From contig CAVWKS010000024.1 in the NCBI GenBank assembly GCA_963755635.1, forward strand, positions 55,659 through 119,658: 64,000 bases of DNA, in the 5' to 3' direction. Positions 8,151 through 13,934 of the stretch are shown in pieces. Under the pieces are notes generated by a model. That model was not told the DNA's origin and searched no databases. It worked only from the letters and a program-made list of their open reading frames with translations. Numbering within the stretch: the stretch's first letter is position 1; the number at the start of each line of letters is the position of its first letter. The translations under genes were made by a program, and so were the position numbers. The stretch comes from AC-32 sp963755635 (GTDB lineage: Bacteria > Actinomycetota > Thermoleophilia > Gaiellales > Gaiellaceae).

Positions 8151-8528
8151 TCAGTAGGGAGGCGCGAGGCCCGGCAGCATCGGGAAGTGGCGCACGTTGG
8201 TCGTCAGCAGGTCCGCCTCGAGGAGGAGCGCCGTGGCGGCGATGAGGTAGTCGGCATCGTCGATTCCGCTGTGAGTCCGGCGGTGCTTGCGCGCCAGCTC
8301 GCCGGCCGTCCGAGCGACGTCCTCGCCGACCGGGACCCACGACACGGCCGAGAAGAACTGCTCGAGAGCGGGGAGCTCGTCATCCCGTACTCCCGCGACC
8401 AGCTCGAAGCGGACGACCTCGCTGGCGGCGAGGTTCTCCTCGTTCTCGACGAGATCTCGCAGAAGGTCGACCGCGGCCTGGTCGCCACGCAGATGGTCTA
8501 TGGCGACGGTCGTGTCGAGAAGCTTCAC
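8151..8528 (-). CDS. vapC: PIN-domain ribonuclease toxin (VapC)
   Basis: A 125-aa PIN-domain protein. The four acidic positions of the active site are visible: LLDTTVAIDHL (Asp 5), FELVAGV (Glu about 42), DDADYLIAATA (Asp about 92) and TTNVRHF near the end. Known members are Mg2+-dependent RNases that cleave tRNA or rRNA and are held inactive by an RHH antitoxin. The start overlaps the vapB stop by 4 bases (ATGA), the usual coupled arrangement. It is the first cargo inside the island. Confidence 0.9.
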   Translation of the reverse strand: MKLLDTTVAIDHLRGDQAAVDLLRDLVENEENLAASEVVRFELVAGVRDDELPALEQFFSAVSWVPVGEDVARTAGELARKHRRTHSGIDDADYLIAATALLLEADLLTTNVRHFPMLPGLAPPY

Positions 8529-8785
8529 TCGAGCCCGAGACGGGCCAGGCGTTCGGCGAGATCGCCGCGAACAGCGTCCACGTACTCGCTGCCGGTGAAC
8601 GCGCGGCCGCGCCAGGAGCCGGCGCTCGCGGCGAGTGCCTGGAGCTTGTCGGCCTTCGTCGGCTGTCCGAAGGTGCTCCGCACGGCGCGCCGAACGAGCT
8701 CGGACCGCGAGGCGCCGGTCACGCGGGCGACGCTGTCGAGAAGCTCGAGCTCGTCGCTTCCGAGGTAGACCTGCGTTCGTCCCAT
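8525..8785 (-). CDS. vapB: Ribbon-helix-helix antitoxin (VapB-like)
   Basis: An 86-aa protein. The N-terminal RHH DNA-binding domain (GRTQVYLGSDELELLDSVARV, then SRSELVRRAVRSTFG) binds the operator. The C-terminal tail would wrap the VapC toxin. I place the start at ATG 8785 because TACAGT (8792-8797) sits six bases upstream, the leaderless promoter spacing found throughout this window. A longer form from 8803 would add six residues. Autorepression of the vapBC promoter is expected. Confidence 0.85.
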   Translation of the reverse strand: MGRTQVYLGSDELELLDSVARVTGASRSELVRRAVRSTFGQPTKADKLQALAASAGSWRGRAFTGSEYVDAVRGDLAERLARLGLE

Positions 8786-8815
8786 GGTGTCACTGTACAC
8801 CACTGTGTGGCGTAC

Positions 8816-9865
8816 CTAACGGGCGAGGAGCCCGTCGTAGTCGAGCTCGACCTCGTCGGGGAGCACGTGGCTGTACGTGTTCGCGGTGACGGCGAGGTTG
8901 CGCTGTCCGACGTGCTCGCCGATCCGCGCCCAGGGGACGCCGGCGAGATGCAGCAGCGAGATCCGGCGGTGGCGCAGGTCGTGTGGCGAGAAAGCCGGGA
9001 TGCCGGCGGCGGTACAGGCGCGGGTGAGCGCGGTCCGGAACCTGTCGCCTCCGAAGCCCTGGAAGATCCGCCGCTCCGGAATGCGGTCATCGCGCGGCAC
9101 GAGCGCGCAGACGGCGTCGAAGATGACGGGCGGGACGGAGACCCACCGGGCGCGTCCGGTCTTCGAGGCGGCTCGAGAGACGCGCCAGCGCTGCCGCGGC
9201 TCGTCGACGTCGCCCCAGGTCAGCTGCTCGAGCTCACCGAGCCGCATGCCAGTCGCATCGAGGACGAGCAGCGGCAGCCGGTAGCGCGTCGGTAGCAGGC
9301 GCGTGGACGGCGAGCACGTGCGCGGCCGTCGGCGGGGCGATCTCTGGCTTTTCCTGACGGGGCAGCCGAACCTTGACCTTGTCGCGGGCCGGGTTCGGCA
9401 TCACGCCCTCGTGGTCGAGGATCATCGCGAGCGCGAGCCACGCTCTTGCGAACCGTCTCGCGCGCCTTCCCCTTCACGGTGAGCGCTGGCGACGAGGTCG
9501 GCGACCTCCGCCGGGGTGATCGTGTCGACGCGCCGGTCTCCGAGCAGCGGCAGGAGCAGCCGAACAGCGCTTCGATGCTGGAGCCGGGTGTTCTCGGCGA
9601 CGTCGACGCGGCTTTCCTGCCACGCGCCGCGCTGCCTCCCGCAGCGTTCGCTGCCGCGGCTCGCTCGGCTGGGTACGCCGAGATCGGGAACGCGCTGCGC
9701 GGCGAGCTCGCCGGCGATCCAGCCGGCCCGGATCGTCGCCTCCCGCTTCGTCCCGAACGAGCCGCCGTAGCGGATCCTCGCCTCGCGCCCGCCGAGCCGG
9801 TACTCGACCCGGTAGCGCTTGCTTCCGTCCTTCGCGGTGCGTGTCCTGATCCAAACGCTAGCCAT
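8816..9865 (-). pseudogene. int: Tyrosine recombinase/integrase, frame-disrupted
   Basis: All parts of an approximately 350-aa phage-type integrase are present but in different frames. 9865-9422 gives the N-terminal arm and core-binding domain (MASVWIRTRTAKDGSKRYR ... RYGGSFGTKREA). 9425-9300 gives MILDHEGVMPNPARDKVKV. 9297-8816 gives the catalytic domain with MRLGELEQLTWGD (first Arg), HDLRHRRISLL (HxxR) and NLAVTANTYSHV (Tyr nucleophile). At least three 1-nt shifts separate them, near 9470, 9440 and 9300. All catalytic residues survive, so the breaks may be sequence errors or recent. This would be the enzyme that inserted the island at the tRNA. Confidence 0.85.
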
Positions 9866-9871
9866 GAGCGC

Positions 9872-10256
9872 CTACGATGCCTGTGCCGTCGGGCGAACGC
9901 GATCGTCGCGGTAGGTGTGCTCCTCGACCAGCTCGAGATACTGCTCGGCTCGAATCATGGGCCGTGAGTATCCCGGCAGCGCGACGACCGGCAGCGCGCG
10001 GAAGACGGCATCGATCGCGCGCCGCTCCAGTCCGAGCCCACGTAGGTCCGAGCGCGTGAGTAGTGCCCCGGGCGTCTCCAGCAGGGCGTCGGGGGAGGGG
10101 CGAAGCGCCGCGCGGACGACCCCTGCGCTGTCGCTGGTGTGGCTTCGGTTCTCGCGCTTTTCCGGCTCAGGCGGGCGCGTCTCCTCTTGGGCGGGCTGTC
10201 GGCTCCGGGACGACCGTCTCGAGCTGGAGCTGCTGCGCGGCGACCCTGCGCGCCAT
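9872..10256 (-). CDS. HTH/excisionase-like protein next to integrase (start uncertain)
   Basis: The C-terminal about 65 residues (LTRSDLRGLGLERRAIDAV, then VVALPGYSRPMIRAEQYLELV) look like a winged-helix DNA-binding module. This type is commonly encoded directly before actinobacterial integrases that begin MASVWIRTRT, as here, with a gap of only 6 bases. An excisionase or directionality-factor role is inferred. The N-terminal part may begin at ATG 10256 (MARRVAAQQLQLE) in another frame, so a frameshift near 10170-10190 is likely. The stop is at 9872. Confidence 0.55.
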
Positions 10257-10321
10257 GGCTCGGGAGTGTAGCAGATCAGGCACAAAGGCTTGCTTAAGCA
10301 GCGGTGGCTAGACTTCGCGGC

Positions 10322-10612
10322 GTGACCACCGGCAGCCTGATCCGGCAGGCGCGGATGCGCGCCGGCTTCTCCCAGGTGCAGCTCGCCGAGCGAAGCGGCA
10401 AGGACCGAGCCCAGATCGCCCGCTGGGAGCGGGACGTGGTCGTCCCCAGCCTGGAGACGCTGCGCGAGCTGTTGCACGTCTGCGGCTTCGACCTCGAGCT
10501 GACGCTCGTTCCCTACGCGGCCGACCATCGCCAGGACGCGCGCCTGCAGAAGGCGCTCGAGCGGACGCCGCAGGAGCGCCTGCAGGCGATGCTGCGGGCG
10601 CGCGGGCGCTGA
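10322..10612 (+). CDS. XRE-family helix-turn-helix regulator (antitoxin)
   Basis: A 96-aa Cro/C1-type HTH: LIRQARMRAGFSQVQLAER, then SGKDRAQIARWERD and PSLETLRELLHVCGFD. GTG 10322 is chosen because TAGACT (10309-10314) lies seven bases upstream; an upstream GTG at 10304 is possible. Its TGA overlaps the ATG of the nucleotidyltransferase (TGATG). This is the pairing of an XRE antitoxin with a nucleotidyltransferase toxin, known in several TA families. Confidence 0.82.
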   Translation: MTTGSLIRQARMRAGFSQVQLAERSGKDRAQIARWERDVVVPSLETLRELLHVCGFDLELTLVPYAADHRQDARLQKALERTPQERLQAMLRARGR

Positions 10613-11116
10613 TGGCCAGGGACGAGTTCGATCCCTACGCCCTGCTCGAGGCGCTCGAGCGCCAGCGCGTCACCTACATCATCGTCGGCGCCCTCGGGCG
10701 CGTCATCCACGGCTCCGACGAGCTGACCGACGGGCTCGACATCGTCCCCTCGACTGCGGGAGGAGAACCTGCGCCGGCTCGGGCTCGCACTGGAAGAGCT
10801 GAACGCCCGCCGCCCGGACGGCAAAGCGCCCGACTTGGAGCGCGACCTCGCGACGCGAGCCGCTGCTCGAGCTCAGACCGACGCCGGCGAGCTGAAGGTC
10901 GTCCCCGAGCCGGCCGGCACGCGCGGCTACGACGATCTCCGCCGCCGCGCGCGGCTCGAGCCGCTCGGGCGCGGCCTGCGTCCCTCGGTCGCCTCGCTCG
11001 ACGACCACGCGCGCATGCTCGCCGCCCTCGCTCGCGAGCAGGACCGCCAGCCGCTCCGCACGCTGCAGCGCCTGCTCGAGCTCGACCGCGGCATCAGCCG
11101 CGGGATCGAGCTCTAG
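10612..11116 (+). pseudogene. Nucleotidyltransferase toxin (AbiEii/MNT-like), frameshifted
   Basis: The N-terminal frame encodes RVTYIIVGALGRVIHGSDEL then TDGLDIVPS, the nucleotidyltransferase G-hG...T..D.D signature in slightly altered form. Near base 10755 the frame shifts by one, and the neighbouring frame continues naturally as LREENLRRLGLALEELNARR ... QPLRTLQRLLELDRGI to the stop at 11116. Such proteins modify tRNA or other targets and are neutralised by the XRE partner encoded upstream. It is either inactivated or carries a sequence error. Confidence 0.7.
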
Positions 11117-11188
11117 CCGGCTCCGAGCGATTCCGCGGCCTCTCTCGCGTACAGGAACTACCAGTCGCAATAGCAAGCGAGACACAGA

Positions 11189-11202
11189 TGCACCAAGGTG
11201 CA
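11189..11202. promoter_or_regulatory. Inverted repeat and -10 box before the HTH/recombinase-like gene
   Basis: TGCACC-AA-GGTGCA forms 6-bp inverted arms about 35 bases before ATG 11235. TACGCT (11223-11228) then sits six bases before that ATG. The inverted repeat is a candidate operator for the HTH protein encoded downstream. Confidence 0.4.
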
Positions 11203-11234
11203 GATCCGTCTCATCGTTTCTGTACGCTGTACGG

Positions 11235-11713
11235 ATGTCGCGCCGCCGTCAGCGCAGGCAGGAGAAGCTGCAGCGCCACGCGCGCGTCCCGCAGGGATCC
11301 CGTCGAGCCACGGCCGATCATCCGCGAGGCGGGCCGGGTCGAGCGGCTCGCCTACACGCGCAGCCAGGCGGCAGAGGCGCTCGGGATCAGCCGCTCGACG
11401 CTCAACCGGCTCTTGCCGTTCCTCGAGACGGTCGAGCTGCCCTGGGGGACGAAGCTGATCCCGGTCGACGAGGTCGAGCGGCTGCTCGCGGGAACGGCGG
11501 CGGTCGGCACGAAGGCGACCGGAGCCGGCAACTCCCGGACGCCCGCGGGCGCTTCCGCCCGAGCTCGTCCGACAGATCCGGGCCAAGCGCGCAGCGGGCA
11601 AGAGCCTCGCTTCGATCGCCGCCGATCTGAACGCCAGCGGCACGCCGACGGCACATGGCGGTCGGCGCTGGTGGCCGTCGACGGTGCGGGCCGTTCTGCG
11701 CCGCCGCGGGTGA
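11235..11713 (+). pseudogene. HTH domain + recombinase-like C-terminus, frame-disrupted
   Basis: Three frames join into one plausible protein of about 158 aa. It starts at ATG 11235 with a basic N-terminus. After a shift near 11300 comes LAYTRSQAAEALGISRSTLN, then a MerR/excisionase-type HTH ending IPVDEVERLLAG. After a second shift near 11530 comes LPPELVRQIRAKRAAGKSLA, then SIAADLNASGTPTAHGGRRW and the end of the domain, which matches the 'Recombinase' segment of serine recombinases. No catalytic resolvase domain is present, so it is more likely an excisionase-like DNA-binding protein. It lies directly before the repeat/small-gene array. Confidence 0.6.
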
Positions 11714-11719
11714 CGTTGA

Positions 11720-11733
11720 GTGCCGGGAATGTC
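11720..11733 (+). repeat. Diverged copy of the island direct repeat
   Basis: GTGCCGGGAATGTC matches the 3' half of the four perfect repeats downstream (GTGC-GGGAATGTC) with one extra C. It begins seven bases after the stop of the HTH/recombinase-like gene and may mark the start of the array. Confidence 0.4.
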
Positions 11734-11907
11734 CTGATCGCGCGACGTAGAATCGCGACGGGCGCGGGTGCCGTGTCTGAAGCCGAAGAGCGGGGAGGAG
11801 ATGCAACCCCGCCGCGCAGGCTTGGCTCCTTCCGAGGGGCCGCGACAGCCGCTCTCCGATTGACCGGCTCCCGCGCCCGATCGGTGGCTGGGCAAGTAGT
11901 CGCTGAC

Positions 11908-11930
11908 CTGGGCCAGCGTGCGGGAATGTC
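11908..11930 (+). repeat. Island direct repeat 1
   Basis: Contains the 22-bp core that begins TGGGCCAGCGTGCGGGAATG, identical in copies at 12269, 12480 and 13041, all in the same orientation. This copy is followed by CC instead of the AC seen in the other three. Confidence 0.85.
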
Positions 11931-11978
11931 CCCCGACGGAGGGCGGCGTTGCCTGGCTCAGCTTTCTAGGCTCTGGAC

Positions 11979-12221
11979 ATGGGCCGCGTCTGGAACTTCT
12001 TTCAGCAGGACGCGAATTCTTCAATGGATCGGATGGTCGGCCCGTACGCCCGCTTTGTGGCGAGCCACGGTTTTCTTGTCTGCGCGATCTACGTCGTCGT
12101 CCTTGTCCTGATCGGAGTCTTCGTGAGCAGGACTCTCGCTCTGGTTCTCGCCGGAGTCATGCTTGCCGTGCTGGGGCTTGGGTTTTCAGCGACCCTGTCG
12201 AAGAGGCGCGCACCCCGCTGA
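11979..12221 (+). CDS. Small two-helix membrane protein in the repeat array
   Basis: An 80-aa protein with a hydrophilic N-terminus (MGRVWNFFQQDANSSMDRM) and two adjacent hydrophobic segments (FLVCAIYVVVLVLIGVFV and LALVLAGVMLAVLGLGF), ending in a basic tail. TAGGCT (11967-11972) is six bases before the ATG, so the mRNA is probably leaderless. No family recognised. It is the only gene between repeats 1 and 2. Confidence 0.65.
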   Translation: MGRVWNFFQQDANSSMDRMVGPYARFVASHGFLVCAIYVVVLVLIGVFVSRTLALVLAGVMLAVLGLGFSATLSKRRAPR

Positions 12222-12268
12222 CGACCTCGGCGGCGGCGAGATTGGTGTCAGGGGATAGCGGCCCTGTC

Positions 12269-12293
12269 GTGGGCCAGCGTGCGGGAATGTCAC
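12269..12293 (+). repeat. Island direct repeat 2
   Basis: Perfect copy of the 22-bp core plus the flanking AC, 361 bases after repeat 1. Confidence 0.85.
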
Positions 12294-12527
12294 CCGAGCG
12301 CGTATGCCCGCTGCGGCCTTCGCCTCTTGCGTCTCCCTAGAGGCGGCGTCGAGCCGCCGGAACAGTTTGAGAAGGCCATCCAGGACGACGTCAGGAAATG
12401 CTCCGAGCGCGCGAAGAAGCACTTCAAGCACACGACCATTTTCCCGAAAGTGGTTCTGCGCGGCGTCAGCAGGCCTAGCCTGGGCCAGCGTGCGGGAATG
12501 TCACATGAACGAGCTTCGGCTCGTTAG
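12279..12527 (+). CDS. Possible small soluble protein between repeats 2 and 3
   Basis: The open frame begins inside repeat 2 (GTG 12279) and ends just after repeat 3. The central part (EPPEQFEKAIQDDVRKCSER, then AKKHFKHTTIF) reads like a genuine helical protein. The ends are merely repeat sequence translated. The true start is unclear (TTG 12327 is one option). It could be a remnant. Confidence 0.35.
   Translation: MRECHPSAYARCGLRLLRLPRGGVEPPEQFEKAIQDDVRKCSERAKKHFKHTTIFPKVVLRGVSRPSLGQRAGMSHERASAR
12480..12504 (+). repeat. Island direct repeat 3
   Basis: Perfect copy of the 22-bp core plus AC, 211 bases after repeat 2. It abuts the terminator hairpin of the lipoprotein gene. Confidence 0.85.
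12508..12525 (-). terminator. Hairpin at the end of the lipoprotein gene
   Basis: AACGAGC-TTCG-GCTCGTT is a perfect 7-bp stem with a 4-nt loop, overlapping the stop codon of the minus-strand lipoprotein gene. It could terminate transcription from either side. Confidence 0.55.
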
Positions 12528-12976
12528 CCGCCACGGACTACCTGGAGGTTGTCGACGCAGTCACGCGCCGAGCCACGCACCGGGTGGACTTTGCAGAAGT
12601 AGTCATGCAGCGACGACCAGATCGTCACGCTGGCATCAAATTCGCCCTTGCGAAAATGGAGCGTCGTCCCGCCGTCGCCGCCGTCCCATCCGGACGCATC
12701 CCAACCCAGCCGTTGTGCCACGGTGCTGACCAGCCGGACGCGCTCGTCCATCGAGCGTCCGCGAATTGAGAACCAGACCGTCTCGCACGAAGGGAACGAG
12801 GCGAACATGACGCACGCGCCCGGCTCGTCGGCGACGACCCGAGCCTCCCGCGGAACCAGCGAGCGTGCAGCCTGGCGAAGATCACCGCTGCTGCCGCAGC
12901 CCGTCGCGAGGAACGCGAATCCGAGGGCTGCTGGAGCGAGGAGCAAGAGATAACGCGTTGGTGCCAGCTTGAGCAC
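12524..12976 (-). CDS. Secreted lipoprotein of unknown function
   Basis: A 150-aa protein starting at GTG. The signal peptide (LAPTRYLLLLAPAALGFAFL) ends in a lipobox ATGC with the lipidated Cys at about residue 27, followed by GSSGD. The mature part has a CVMFASFPSCETVW segment and further cysteines near the C-terminus (YFCKVHP, RDCVDNL), suggesting two disulfides outside the membrane. No family recognised. It is the only gene between repeats 3 and 4, and it is encoded opposite to the repeats. Confidence 0.75.
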   Translation of the reverse strand: MLKLAPTRYLLLLAPAALGFAFLATGCGSSGDLRQAARSLVPREARVVADEPGACVMFASFPSCETVWFSIRGRSMDERVRLVSTVAQRLGWDASGWDGGDGGTTLHFRKGEFDASVTIWSSLHDYFCKVHPVRGSARDCVDNLQVVRGG

Positions 12977-13040
12977 TCTGCGAGCGGTATCGGAAGCCGT
13001 CCGTCGGAGCTAAAGACGAAGCCGGCGTGCATGGACTCGC

Positions 13041-13065
13041 GTGGGCCAGCGTGCGGGAATGTCAC
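13041..13065 (+). repeat. Island direct repeat 4
   Basis: Perfect copy of the 22-bp core plus AC, 561 bases after repeat 3. Confidence 0.85.
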
Positions 13066-13087
13066 CTGACGCTGCAGTGCTTGACGC

Positions 13088-13387
13088 TTAGCGCGACCAG
13101 ACCTCGTGCCAGACACGACGGCCACTGCGGTCGTAGCCGTTCACTGCCTCGATCACGTCGCCGCAGCCGTTGCGGTTACGGCAGACGTACAGAAAGCCGT
13201 TGTCGCGCGTCAGGCGCACAGGCCGCAGCTTCCAATGGCGATCGACGAAGGCGACTCGCGCGATCTCGTTCCCCGCGACTCCAGTGAAGAAGCCGCTGCC
13301 GCGTCCGGCGTGGACTCGCTTCGCCAATAAGAACAGGCGCGATCGACTACAGCCGCCGCCCGCGCTCCGGCGATCGACTTCGATCAA
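13088..13387 (-). CDS. Hypothetical protein, possibly N-terminally truncated
   Basis: A 99-aa frame from TTG 13387. The C-terminal half (LRPVRLTRDNGFLYVCRNRN, then GCGDVIEAVNGYDRSGRRV) reads as a folded extracytoplasmic domain with two cysteines. The N-terminus is low-complexity and lacks a signal peptide, which suggests truncation or a frameshift at the 5' end. It is the last coding unit after repeat 4. Confidence 0.5.
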   Translation of the reverse strand: MIEVDRRSAGGGCSRSRLFLLAKRVHAGRGSGFFTGVAGNEIARVAFVDRHWKLRPVRLTRDNGFLYVCRNRNGCGDVIEAVNGYDRSGRRVWHEVWSR

Positions 13388-13646
13388 GCAGGTGTAGTGT
13401 CGGATTGCTCTCGCTTAGACAGCTCCAGCAAGGCGTGCGACTTCGTGCAGAACGCCAGGGTCGGTGACTTTCGGGAGCGAGGCCCTGTTCGGTCGGGGTG
13501 CGCTCTGCCCATTCCGCCGCCAGCTTCCGAAACTCGTCCTCTAGTTGATTCCGACCTCACCGTGGCGGCACGCAGCATGCTCAACCTAGCCGGCTGGGCA
13601 GACGCGATTCGCGGCTCTCGGTTCCGTTGCCTAGACTGGCGAAATC
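13388..13646. other. Tail of the island, no convincing gene
   Basis: On the minus strand, fragments EDEFRKLAAEWAERT and VTDPGVLHEVARLAGAV (stop at 13415) occur in different frames and look like remnants of one small protein that has lost its frame. Nothing intact is visible. Confidence 0.4.
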
Positions 13647-13673
13647 CCGAGGACAGCACCGGGGACAGCACCG
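13647..13673. repeat. Tandem GGACAGCACC repeat, right copy
   Basis: Identical over 27 bases to 8070-8096 and in the same orientation. It lies about 80 bases from the tRNA-proximal attachment site. Confidence 0.6.
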
Positions 13674-13750
13674 AGCGTGATTTCGTGACATCGCCTGGCA
13701 CACCTGACTCACGTAACCATGCGGGTTTGCGCATCGCCGCTGGAGTTGCG

Positions 13751-13776
13751 ATGCGCCTGGCAGGAATCGAACCTGC
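13751..13776 (-). repeat. attR within the tRNA-Arg 3' end
   Basis: 26 bases identical to attL at 8020-8045. They cover the T-arm and acceptor 3' strand of the tRNA, so the tRNA stays intact on this side after integration. Confidence 0.85.
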
Positions 13777-13824
13777 GACCTCGCGCTCCGGAGGCGCGCG
13801 CTCTATCCCCTGAGCTACAGGCGC
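13753..13824 (-). tRNA. tRNA-Arg(CCG)
   Basis: 72 nt, all arms pair: acceptor GCGCCTG/CAGGCGC, D-arm GCTC-AGGGGATA-GAGC, anticodon arm CGCGC-CTCCGGA-GCGCG with anticodon CCG (reads CGG), a 5-nt variable loop, and T-arm GCAGG-TTCGATT-CCTGC. CCA is not encoded. Its 3' end is the integration site of the 8.0-13.8 kb element. Confidence 0.97.
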
Positions 13825-13934
13825 TCGGTCGGGCCAGTCTAGCGGCGGTCGGGGTGGTCTCCTGGGCCCGGACTGACTAGCGTTCTCGCATCGCGCGCCG
13901 GCAGCCCCAGCCAAGCCTTCTCAAGACGTCGCTC

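Noticed and set aside
9872..10528. Long minus-strand frame covering the XRE gene
   Set aside because: Only its 3' third is protein-like; the part above 10260 is the shadow of the XRE regulator on the other strand.
11720..13065. CRISPR array
   Set aside because: Repeats are 22 bp but the spacing is irregular (188, 361, 211, 561) and the intervals contain genes; no cas genes nearby.
11720..13065. Classical integron
   Set aside because: No IntI-type integrase, and the repeats lack attC-type paired core sites and length; only the cassette-like layout is similar.
13397..13813. Open frame across the tRNA-Arg ending in MRLAGIEPATSRSGGARSIP
   Set aside because: The end is the antisense translation of the tRNA gene, a known spurious pattern; the rest has no coding character.
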